Part shown: positions 21,746-33,300 of the stretch, piece by piece
Position numbering within the stretch: position 1 is the first letter of the stretch
How the letters are laid out: each line of letters begins with the position of its first letter
DNA from: Ectocarpus siliculosus
Taxonomy: Eukaryota; Sar; Phaeophyceae; Ectocarpales; Ectocarpaceae
Assembly (NCBI GenBank): GCA_000310025.1
Contig: FN648707.1
Span: 263,347-327,346 of the forward strand
Direction of reading: 5' to 3'
Length of the DNA: 64,000 nt
Position numbers and translations under genes: made by a program
Notes under the pieces: model-generated
Told to the model about the DNA's origin: nothing
Seen by the model: only the letters and a program-made list of their open reading frames with translations
The model's database searches: none

Positions 21746-23279
21746 TACAAGTATGCAACTGCAACACAGAGTCTACTGTACATCCGTACGCTTCTTGCCT
21801 CTTTCGCAAGCACTACAGCGGCGGCAGTGGCGGCGGCGGCTGCGTTGGCGATTGTGGCTGCGGCATTCCTACTTCAGATTCAAAAAGAATACGGACGAAC
21901 AAGAAAGTCTTGACACTGAACAGGTCAACGGTGGTGCAGAGAGAGGCTGGCGCAGTTAATCGTCATCGTACGCATGTAGGCATTCGGCCACTGGGGGCAA
22001 GTGACTCGCGCGGCCCTCCCTTTGTCGCACCAAGCACTTTCGATCGAAACAACATGATGACGCGCTTCCAAACTCAAGCTAAAACGCCGCAATGGAAGCG
22101 AGGGCCTCGTTGGCTTCTCCAAAAGCCAGGCGACAAGGCGAAAACAATCACAACCGATTAACTGCGATCAGCATTGTCAAACAAAGGTAACGATGTTAAG
22201 TACCACATACGACGGCAACTTTTTAAAATCCAGCTAAGAAAAAGGTTGTCAATACTGGCTGATGCTTGTCACGGTGATCTTGACCGGGATACACGACTTA
22301 CGCCCACGCTGCACACCCCGGCCTCAATCACCTGCATCGCCAACATTGTACCGACATGGAGAGACGCCCTTCCTTTCGAATGTACACAACAACTAGATCC
22401 TTGCCACTCACGCTATATCCCCATGTCATGTAACACGAAACAGACCCACCACATCTTTCAACATCATAGCACGAAGAGAACGCAAGACACAAGCAACAGG
22501 TATCCAAACACCTAACGGCGAAAAAAACGAATCGTGCTTGCTTGCTGGCGTAGATGCACGTCTAAGCTCGTGGTATTATCGGCATTCGACTATATCTCCC
22601 TTCCAACCGCAGAACCGCTCCTGCCGGCACAAAACAATTAAATACTTTCCCAACAAAACAACAACAGCAGTGCCCAGCCAACGCCAGCACCAACTGCTTC
22701 TCCAATAGTCAGCAAGCCCGGGCAAGCCCAAGAAATTTCCGAACGGGTGGCGTGATGGAGGTAAGCATAGCATCCATCATTCCCAAGTTCATGGGGCAAG
22801 GTCTGATTGTAAAACCACTCATGTGCCCGTGCCCGATCGATCGGCCTAGACCGTGGGTGTGCTTGAGTTTCCGGTGGGTTTGCTCGTGTAACCGCCGCCA
22901 GGCCGGGGCTTGCTAGACAGTCGGTCCGAGTGCCCAGACAAGTTGTGGCGGTTGTTTTGAGGCGAACGATCGTCTCCGCCGCGCTCATCGATGCTTCCCT
23001 CTTGAAGCACGCCGTACAGGACGAACGTGTCGACCGCGATATGAATGTACCTGAAGAGCCACGACCAAATCTGTAGGAGCGGCCTGAAGGATGGTCACCA
23101 AGGTGGAAAGGGCGCCACCGCATACACACACGCACCGTGTCTGTTGTTAGTCACACTGGGAATCATGTCAAATTCATTGGTCAGCCAGTTGGCACCGTCG
23201 TGCTACTTCTTATTTAAACAGGTAAATGTTATCTACTATTTACGACACCCGTGTCGTAATCTGGTATTCCGATACCACC
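21746..23279. other. intergenic DNA, nothing recognised
   Basis: No open frame with family features and no clear repeat structure. A short GCGGCGGCAGTGGCGGCGGCGG-like run near 21820 is simple sequence. Confidence 0.45.
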
Positions 23280-23925
23280 CGAAATGCTTCGAAGCCACGT
23301 TCACTACGGTCCCGCGGGTCTCAGCCGTCGCGCAAGCCCTCGGTTGGCCGAAAGTGACCGGTGATCGCCGAGATATGGCCCAACACGACTTCACAGCACC
23401 ACCTCGGCGGTGTCGTAGACAAGCTTAACTGTACATACGACACAGCTCGAATCTCTTCCGAACAAACTCCAATGAGGCACGAAACCAACTGTGCTGTGTT
23501 ACCACGGGTTCCAGTTGTCACACAAGTCGTCGTTCGGCCGAAACCGACACATGGTTCCCGAGATACGCCCAAGAATGTGGCCACAGCTCTACCCTTCGGT
23601 GGTATTGTATGTCCAGTAGACGAGCTTATTTATGACACCATTGTACATTTTCTTCAAAATCACATAGACTACAACGGGCACAAAACCAACTGTGCCGTGT
23701 TTCCACTGGCCCTAGCTTTCTCACACGCCGTCGTTCGGTCCAAACCGACACATGGTTGCTGAGTGCAAAGAATGAGGCCACATCACCGTTTCGGCGGTGT
23801 CGTAGGTTCGAACAGTTTTGAAACTACTGTACATCCAGCGGGCACGAAACCGGCAGCGTTGTGTTCCCATGCCCCCCAGCTGCCGCGCCATCGTACGGCC
23901 CACAAACCGAGGCGTGTTCATACAA
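23280..23925. repeat. degenerate tandem array, about 160-200-bp units
   Basis: At least three worn copies of a block containing ACGAAACCAACTGTGCYGTGTT...GTCGTTCGGYCGAAACCGACACATGGTT...CGAGATA...GCGGTGTCGTA. Landmarks fall at about 23329, 23484-23560, 23685-23760 and 23848. Copies are clearly diverged, so the array is old. No coding sense. Confidence 0.65.
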
Positions 23926-25189
23926 ACAGATCACTGTACGGCATCGACCGGTGCGGTAGATAGACCGTGATTATCGGTTCAGCAGATGTATGTGCCCTAT
24001 TGAAGGTGGGACCTATTGAAGGTTGGACCGTTTCAACACATTCTAGGCTTGACTTGTTTCCACCACATTGTGCCAGGAGTTGGATTCCCGCGCGAAAAGG
24101 TAATTATACACACACAACCACGACCTCACAGCACTGGGGGATATCTTGCAATCAAAAATGCCGGCAGAACCAGCAGTACTGCCATTTTTTACGGTTCCGT
24201 TTTTTCTGATATTTTTCTTTTGTTCATCCCAAAAACAGACAACTGGCCAAAGAACCCCCTCTTATTACGGTGTCTTTTTTCCGTCATTTTTCAGAAAAGA
24301 GACAACACGCTATCCTGTCTTTTTTCAGAAAGTTGAGACAGGATTCAGGTGTCAAAATTTGTTGTCTTTTGTCACAACCACAGACTCAACATTGAATCGC
24401 TCCAAGGGTAATCCCCGCTTCTAACGGTGGTCACACGAGTTGTGTTATGTGGCTGGTACAGAGTCGGTAGCATCGGCGGTAGCCGTTGATTTTTAATTCG
24501 GCTCGACCAGGTGGACAGCCCGATGTTTGCGACAAACAAGCGGCAAAACGAGCCGAGAGCGCCTAGACGCAGCAGTGGTGAGTAAATTTTCGTGTACTGT
24601 CAACTTTGCGAACCCAACTTCTGGGCGTGCTACAACCTCCTGGTATCACCCAAGACGAACTATACGCACAGCTCATGGCGCATACCTTGGTCAATCACTG
24701 TTTCTTGAGTGGGTGGCGAGGGATCACCGGCAAGCCAAAGTTGCGACACGGGCAAAAGAGAAAAAAAACTGGTTGCTGACGCGGTGGGCTATTTTCACTG
24801 TGATGTTGACTCTCGTCACCCCAGTTTCCTTGCCTCCTATCGTCCTGTGGTCTCCATCAGTCGCCACACAAGACGGGCCATGCACACAGCTTGTATGAGA
24901 TAGCTTTACAGTTGCTGCTGCGTCACTCTGTGATGAGATATCACTGAAAAACTACATCGGCGGTAAGGTGCACTTATGTGTGACGAGCAGCCGTTGCAGA
25001 GAGTCTCTTATGGTCGATGACTCGAATGAGAAAAAGGATTGACTAGCACCGTCAGAAGCGGGTCATCCCTTTTTTAGAACGTAAATTTCACAGAGAGACT
25101 ACTCGTTCGAGATATAAACCCAGTCGAAAGGGACGTGCAGGAGTGTTTACAGTGAGTGGAGGGAAACCGGTCCCTTTTGGGGTCGTCAA
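23926..25189. other. intergenic DNA, nothing recognised
   Basis: Contains three loosely repeated TTTTTTCAGAAA-type stretches between 24180 and 24340. No gene or element is supported. Confidence 0.45.
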
Positions 25190-26255
25190 TTTGGGGGTGT
25201 ACTCATAGTCGTGCATGCCGTAGTCGTTAGACCATTGACCTCGCATCCCTACAAAGCCGGGACGGAGCACGCCGGGTTCTCACCGGACCAGGCTCTCACA
25301 TGACCAAGCGCGAAGCGCCGTGAGGTATTTGGCGAGTCGCATGAAGGGTGCGCTGCATCCTGCTAAGGGTGTTCGGCATCTTGTGCTTACTTCCTTGCGT
25401 CGGATGACAGCTACGTATGACTTGATTTATTTTCTGGTGCTTTCACTTCCAGAGACATTTGTAAGCACTTTGGAACTGCCTCGAGGAAGCTTGACCACTT
25501 TAACACAACGTGGTGCGATCACCCCCCTTGCGCGGAGTGAGGGTTCTCCACCCCGCACAACATGATCTACTCGACCACCATTATGGTCACCGCCAAAAAA
25601 AAAACCGAGGCAATAAAATAAAAACGGAAATCTGGTTGCCGAGTTCACGATGTAAATTGGCTTGTTTTACAACGTCGTTGCCAAGCGACGAAAACCCAAT
25701 CCCGATGGCAAACACCGAGGGGGCGGTGTACTCATAGTCGTGCATGCCGTAGTCGTTAGACCATTGACCTCGCACCCCTACAAAGCCGTGACGGAGCATG
25801 CCGGGTTCTCACCGGACCAGGCTCTCACATCACCACGCGCGAAGCGCCGTGAGGTATTTGGCGAGTCGCATGAAGGGTGCGCTGCATCCTGCTAAGGGTG
25901 TTTGGCATCTTGTGCTTACTTCCTTGCGTACGGATGACAGCTACGTATGACTTAATTTATTTTCTGGTGCTTTCACTTCCAGAGACATTTGTAAGCACTT
26001 TGGAACTGCCTCGAGGATGCTTGACCACTTTAACACAACGTGGTGCGATCATCCCCCGTGCGCGGAATGAGGGTTCTCCACCCCGCACAACATGATCTAC
26101 TCGACCACCATTATGGTTACCGCCAAAAAAAAAACGAGGTAAAAAAACCCCCGGTAAACTGGTTGCCGAGTTCACGATGTAAATTGGCTTGTTTTACAAC
26201 GTCGTTGCCAAGCGATGAAAACCCAATCCCGATGGCAAACACCGAGGGGGGGGGG
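25190..26255 (+). repeat. R2 repeat, tandem pair (529-bp period)
   Basis: Two near-identical direct copies. The phrase ACTCATAGTCGTGCATGCCG occurs at 25201 and 25730, a period of 529 bases. Each copy runs through CTCACCGGACCAGGCTCTCACAT, GGTGCTTTCACTTCCAGAGACATTTG, ACTTTAACACAACGTGGTGCGATCA, an A9-A10 run, and AACACCGAGGGGG. Related copies in inverted orientation lie at 30036-30860. No ORF is preserved, so this is a non-coding repeat family, possibly a non-autonomous element. Confidence 0.85.
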
Positions 26256-26308
26256 AATACGCCTCCCTGTTCACTGCGTCTCCCACACTTTCCACCGTTT
26301 TCCAAACG

Positions 26309-26680
26309 ACTCATGGGACTCCCATGGGTCACCCATGGGACTCCCATGGGTCACCCATGGGTCACCTATCGGCCGCTCATGGGCAGTCCGTGAGGGGCAT
26401 TGAAAGCCCTTCAACCGAACTAGTGTACTCCAATACAATAGAGTATATGCTTTGGAACGGGCACTATATCGGCTAACCCTAACCCTAACCCTAACGCTAA
26501 CCGTAACCCCAACCCCAAGCGCACATGATACGTGCTAGGTTGGCGCTTGCGGCTAAGGCAGCTAAGGTCTAGGTTGAATGTGCCGGTGGCGAAGTTCTAG
26601 GTTGAAGTGCCCACGGTGGGCAATTCATGGGCCGCCCATGGGCGGCCCATCGGTGACCCATGGGTGTCCCAATGGCAGTT
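26309..26680. repeat. CCCATGGG palindrome clusters in inverted arrangement around a short spacer
   Basis: The left cluster (26309-26375) alternates CCCATGGGTCA and CCCATGGGACT. The right cluster (26628-26680) reads as its imperfect inverted copy (GACACCCATGGGTCACCGATGGG on the minus strand). Between them are about 250 bases that include the telomere-like tract. This may be a small inverted-repeat element, but no flanking target duplication was found. Confidence 0.55.
26473..26519. repeat. interstitial telomere-like tract
   Basis: Three perfect CTAACC(C) units pass into degraded ones (CTAACG, CTAACCG, TAACCCC, AACCCC) over 47 bases. This is the TTAGGG type read from the C-rich strand. With 26 kb of DNA on one side and 37 kb on the other it is not a chromosome end; it marks an old repair or fusion scar or an element component. 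Confidence 0.8.
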
Positions 26681-26699
26681 TAGCAAAACTATCAGTAGT

Positions 26700-27328
26700 G
26701 CGGGAGATTTTGATCACTCAAGGCAAGGCTGGCTGCTGATGGGCCGGAAACAGCGTCATCTTTGATATGATACCTATACCGCGACCAATAGCTCTTGGTT
26801 GAAGAGCTACACAGGCCATCCTCGTCATGTAAGACCGACAGATGACTGAAAGAAACACGTGAGAATACTGCGTCGGGTAGATAACGGTTACGTATGAAGG
26901 TGCCAATTTCCTCTCACAGCCTCCCGATACGCCCACCACAAATAGGCAAACGGTTTCATTCAACGACAGGTGGTTCAGCGCCTGATCGAACGCAAAGTTG
27001 ACTGATCGCCCCAGGACGATGTTTGAATGACCTCCTTGGAATGAACAAAGCGGCTCCGAAACTAACGCGGGATACATAGGACAAGCGTTCGTCGCGTTTC
27101 GATTCTACAGGGATACCTCTCCGTTGGAAAATACAAGGACCGTTTGGGTGTTGTGTTCCAATGGACCCTACTTCCGAACAACCCAAGGCCCATTCGGATA
27201 CAAATGTTCATACCCTGGTGATATTTCCAAACAGCGCGGTGTACGGCATGAAAGCCGGACGTTACAGCAGCACGACCACAGGTGTTTGGGTCAGGCCTTT
27301 TCAGCGAGGGCAACGACTCTATCAGAAC
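26700..27328. other. intergenic DNA beyond the 3' end of the membrane-protein gene
   Basis: Lies downstream of the minus-strand stop at 27331-27329 and should hold that gene's 3' UTR. No other feature is supported. Confidence 0.4.
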
Positions 27329-30300
27329 TCACTCTTGTTGATCGCCGATGATATAGACCACGCCGCAGATGCCTAACCCAAGGTTGACTGCAGTACCAAA
27401 CAGAGTCAGGCCGAAGTAGTAGCGGATTCGGATGTGCGCCTCCCAGCACTCCTTGATCTCCTTCATCCGGAACGTCAGCAGCCAGGACACGATCCCGAAC
27501 ATGCAGATCCCGACGAATAACTCCATGACGTAGATGGATAATATCACCAAATCATATATCTCCTGGGGTTGCATAGGACACAAAGCGTCAACCAGGAGTC
27601 GAGTATTCCATAGCACGGCGACGCAGTCTGAGGCACATGCAAGAAGCAGGCCAGGAACAGGACAGCGCTTGACGAAGCAAGGAACAGCCATGGAACGATA
27701 CCACTAAAGTAATTCTCAGGCCCAGCACGTCGAGCGGCATACATATGGCGGCTGGCACGCCTCATGTGGACGTGCGTGGCTGTAGCGTGATGATGACAGT
27801 AGCTAGACTTGACGGAACCCCACAAAACCCCACAAAATCTTCATCCACAGCCCATACAAGGGAGCCTCCGTCCCTCGCGTTTCTGTTCAGAGTTCGAGCA
27901 TTTGTGGTTCCCCGAAGGGCTGAGGCAGACGAAGCAGAGAGGGTTAATATATCTTTCCTTCCTTCAGCGGAAAAAATTACTTCGTGCACACACACACGCA
28001 ACACTTCATTCCAATGTATGAAGGGAGCGTTGCCGTGAATTTTTCGTCCCCACGGTGATCAACCTAGAATCTGTAAGAGCTAGCCGGGAGCAGGTGGTCG
28101 GCAGCCGCTTGAAATTTTCTATCCTTCTCGAATTCAAAACCCGATGAACCAACCGTTCTTTACCGAAGAAAGAAGCACAACGAACTCAGTACTGGTGGAG
28201 AATTTGTCTAGACCAATTTCCATGTCACTTATGTTAGCCCCGTACAAGCAGCCTGGGCGATTGTGCTGAGAAACAAACCAACGTGTTGTTAGTTTGGGTC
28301 AATGTTATCGAGAAACGACCATCACAATGAATGAACTGACACGCTTGAATGTCCTGTTTGAAGCTGACGGGATATCATCGTCTCACCTTTGGTTTTGCAA
28401 TCGACCGATGTACTCCGAGAGTCAATCGAACATCGAAATCATGGGTAGAATTCCAGGTATTCTTTTTCTACAGGTTTGGGAACGCATCTCTCGAAGCTGA
28501 GGTTTAGGGGGACGAATGTTCTTGCACTTCCGACTACAGTAGTGGCGAAACACAATCAATAGCCAAGTTTGCCCGTACAAAGGCAGAACACGAGATCCAC
28601 ATGAGGCATACCCCGGAGAATTGAATAAGACGAGAAGAAACCCAGAGCGCTGTTGAAAATGGTCTAGCATCACAGAAGAGAGAGCAATATTGTTACGAAA
28701 GGCATCGTCATCATCATCATCGCAAAATCGAAAACACTCGCAAGAAGAGAACTGCACAACGTTGCCAAGTTCTGGCCAGAACTTGGCTTTGGGGACGGGG
28801 GTTGAGGGGGAAATTCGAGGCAGGAGAAGGGGGAGGGCATTGCTCGCCATACGTACGTCGGCGATGCTGACCACGCGCGCATCACCGCTTTCGGAGGCAT
28901 TGGCCAGATTCCATCATCACTTAGAAGATTACGGACGGTGAACTTGACCTCGCTCGAATAGAAAGAATGACGTTCGTCCGTTCGAATTCATTGTCAGGTT
29001 AGTCTACAGACGTACCGGGTCCGGGTTGGAGACCCAGAAGGCCGTTCCAAGGACAACTCCCGTCTCCCAAAGGGGCACCGTGGCTGCCGAGAGGGCCACG
29101 GAGACTAGCAGCGAAAGAAAGAGAAGCCCGGGCGAGCTGACCGTCTTAACACGAGTCATGGTCCGGTGAGACTTGAAGCGAATGATGGTACCGCATGTCG
29201 TGCGCGGAAGGGGACCGGCACCATCGGGTAGAAAAAACGCACGGGGAGGGGGAGGGCAACAGACGACGAAACGAAACGCGTGGCACATGACTAGACGTTA
29301 CAAAATGGAGGCAGCAACCCACGGATGAACAGAAATGATCATCGTGATGATGGCGAGGCAAACCCAGTCTAACGGAGGCCTTGGCGAGGAGTAAACTAGC
29401 TTTGGACAAAGAATGCGCAGCTTTGAGCTCTTACCGAAACGATGAGGGCGAGGTTGATGCAGATCCCGAGGTTGGTAACGGCCAGCATGTTGGAGGCGGC
29501 CAGTTCGAGGAACTTGATGAACTTGATCAAGCCCAACAAATTACTCGCAGCATAACACGAAGAGACCATCACGTCCTCCGTAAGGTAGCTCAAGCCCAAA
29601 ACCGCCCCACTGTGTCGAGTGTGCAGCAGCAACATGGGAAGATCACCACCACCGTACGTGAATTAAGGCATTCTTTAGTCGATCAGGTTAATCGGATCAG
29701 AAGCCTAAATTTTGCAATTGGGGTATTGTAAAAGCAAGCCGAAGAATGAATGTAATGCTTCTTTCAGTACGGCCTCAGGTTCGAGAACGGAAGCGTGGGG
29801 GGGACCCCCGATGGACGCAGCACAGACGATATTGAGGGCACCACGGAGAAGAATATCGTCATTTTTGAAGCAGCGGCATGAGGATAGTACTATCAATCAC
29901 GTTCAGCAGACAGACAGCATGTGTGTGGCCCACGACGTGTCGTTATTATTACAGGAGGAGAAACGAAGCCGGAGGCGGCGCTAGGGCGCGGGGGGGCTCC
30001 GCGAAAATATCCCCCTCCCCACCCCGGTGTTTTCATCGCTTGGCAGCGATGTTGTAAACCAAGCCGATTCACTTCGTGAGCTTGGCAACCAGGTTACCGC
30101 TTTTTCTTTTTGCCTTTTTTTTTTTTTGCGGTATCCATGAATGGTGGTTTAGTAGATTAGGGTGTGCGGGGTCGAGAACCCTCACTCCGCGCAAGGGGGA
30201 TCATCGCACCACGTTGTGTTAAAATGGTCAAACACACTCGAGGCAGTTCCAAAGTGCTTACAAATGTCTCTGGAAGTGAAAGCACCAGCAAACAAAATTA

Positions 30301-33300
30301 AGTCATACGCAGCTGTCATCATCCGTACGCAAGGAAGTAAGCACAAGATGCCGAACACCCTTCATGCGACTCGCCGAATACGTCACGGAGCTTCGCGCTT
30401 GGTGATGTGAGAGCCTGGTCCGGTGAGAACCCGGCGTGCTCCGTCCCGGCTTTGTAGGGATGCGAGGTCAATGGTCTAACGACTACGGCATGCACGACTA
30501 TGAGTGCACCCCGCCCCCGTCCCTCACCCCGGTGTTTGCCGACGGGGTTGGGTTTTCGTCTCGTGGCAACGACGTTGCAAAACACGCCGATTGCTTCGTG
30601 AGCTTCGCAACCAGGTCACCGCTTTTGTTTTGCCCTTGTTGTTGGGTTTTTAAACCACAATGGTGGTCGAGAATATAATGTTGTGCGGGGTCGATAACCC
30701 TCACTCCGCGCAAAGGGGATGATCGGACCACCTTGTGTTAAATTGGCCAAGCACTCTCGAGGCAGTTACACAGTGTCCATTACTGTCTCTGGAAGTGAAA
30801 GCACCAGAAACCAAACTAAGTCATTCGCAGCTGTAATCCGTATGGCATGCAAGGAAGTCCTATACCGTGTTGGCCACGGTTGAAGAGAAAAATCTCTTAA
30901 ACCGTAGCCAACTCAGCTACGGCCGCCTAAGAGCCACGCTGTTGCCGAAACCACAGCGCGAGGGCATGGAGGGCAAAAATGACATGTTGAGAACGTTGCT
31001 GCTGCTTGCAACAGTGCCTTGTTTGTGCTCGCGAGACATACCGAATACTACAAGTACATGGAGTGAAAAACAGCGAGAAAAACCAAAACCAAAAAATATG
31101 ATGTTGATTGATGTACTGTAGGAAAACTCCCCATTCCTACGTCGGCCTCAGCACTCTCTCGTTCCTCTGGGCATTGTTAGAATGACATCCACCACTCAAG
31201 TCTGGCTTGCTTCCCTCGCTGTGCAGGGCATGGTGTCTGCAGTGGAGGTCGCGTGTGGTCTGTGTGTCTGTGTTCCAATTATTTTGGCAACGGTTTATGA
31301 GAAAACGAGAGGAATAGAGCAAATTCTCTATTGAATCGGTCAGGGGCGTGACAAGTCAGTTTGACTCTCTTAAACCCGTACTTTCTCTTAAAGAAACCCT
31401 CTTCAACCATAGCCACCACTGTACTGATGGCATCTAAAGTAGTGCAGGACGGCCAATGGTCTGATTCCTCGCGACTCGGGCGTTCGGGTAAAAAAAGTGT
31501 GTGGTTCGGAGCTTGAACGCGATCATTCATTCACATTTGTTTACCGTTCTGTGAGACCTCTAGAGACCGTAACGGTCTCGTAGAGGAAGTGTTTATTTAA
31601 AGGCCGTGGAAGATGGACGCTCTCGTTTCAACCTGCTGCCGTACGTAAGAGTTTGTGGAGGGCATGTCATTCATGTTACATTACGCCAGCAAGCGTCAGA
31701 ACCTTGTGCTAGGTCCACAAACAGCTCAATCTGTTTTTTGGCGAGCAGCATTTACCCACCGTAAGTGCCGGGTACACACTCCTGATACCTGGGTGTTGGA
31801 AATTATACCTGGGTGGTGATCATCGTGTAGTGTGATACAATTTCAACGGGTTAAGATGAAATGGAGCAACTATTTACTGCTGTAAGTGTATGAGCATTGT
31901 ATATGAGCGCTGTATAAGCGTTGTATAAGCGCTCGATCGATATTTTGAATATATATTTGTTGGATATGGATACTTGGCGTCATTGTAGGGTATTGAAGTA
32001 GGTTGACGGAGGATCAGAATCCCAGGCTCGCATCTTGCCTGAAGCGCTTACGAAGACATATCCTCGCAACATAGCAACAAACATGATCTCAGCGCGCACG
32101 CGCACGCGTCGTTATTTGTTGTTTTGTCGTCTCTCGAGGGGAAAAAACAGCTGAAAAAAAACACACACACTTGACACGGGGGGGGGGGGGGGCTGATTGC
32201 AAAGGGCACCAGCCTTGGATTTCTCACTCGACAGCGACAGGCCACCTTTCGGGCTGAACACTGCTAGAACATGGCATCCTACCACTGCTCTCTATCCGTG
32301 GAGCATGGGGGCAGTGAGTGGTGTGCTGATTCAAACGACAAGGAGAAGAAGCAGCAGCAGCAGCAGAGGACGAGATCCGTCTTGCGAAGTTCGGCTCAGC
32401 CTGGCTCATCCGCCGACTTTTTCGACATGCGGCATCTACGTACACACCGCAGCAACACAAGGGCACAAAGGCCCACGCTGCGCCCAGTTGGTCGAAGGAG
32501 CACACACACGCCCACGCTCCATCGAATATAGTCTGTGGAAAACAGTGCACAATCCAACGTGTTGAGCTTGAAAGGTGGTCTGGCAAGTGTCCACTGTTGT
32601 ACAGCAGCAGCAGTGTGTCCTGCAAAAAATAGGGTGATGATGCCGCAAACACAGCTATGAAAAATTACTGTAGCTGCACACGGGGGAAGGAACTCATGCA
32701 ATTTGCGCCTCAGTGAGCTAGGTGGGCACCCAAGTGCCTGCACAGTCACATACTGCTGAGGTACAGCATGGTGCCTGTCGTGCGGCTGGTGATATCGTAT
32801 TTTCGCTCGTGTTGCGCTCCGGCAGGTGCGGCAAACAGAGGGGGGTGTGTGTTTGTGTGTTCCAAGCTGTGGCTGTCAGATTCCTCTCTGTCACCAATAT
32901 TTCTGTGGATTTCCGCGGCAAACAGGCATGTCGGGAAGCTGGCAATCTGGGTTTGAAAGAAGTGATTGCTGGGCAGACGCAGAGGAGAACAATATGTAGA
33001 GAAGTTTCTAGACAATACATGTAGCATACATGAACCCCATGAAAACATGGAAGGCTTCGACTTGTTCAGGGTAATATGGTACTCCGTAACAGAGTAGTGA
33101 GTGGTGGTTCTCGGAATAATGCCGGTCTCCCGTAATATAAGACTAGTCTAAATGCCGGTGGGTATCGTCTGGTACAGAAGGTCTTCAAGTTGGTTTCATA
33201 CTCAAACAACTCCCGGTTGCCCGCAACAATGCCGGTGAGTGAGTTGGATCGCACCGGCATTCATGTTACCGGGGGTGGTTGTTTAACGAGTTTCGTGAGT

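Noticed and set aside
26473-26519. Chromosome end
   Set aside because: The telomere-like tract is short, degraded and internal.
26290-26700. Target-site duplication for the CCCATGGG inverted clusters
   Set aside because: Flanks TTTTCCAAACGACTC and GCAGTTTAGCAAAACTATC show no clear equal-length duplication.
32177-32192. Long G-run as a regulatory G-quadruplex
   Set aside because: A single homopolymer in intronic DNA; nothing ties it to a gene, and homopolymers are error-prone.
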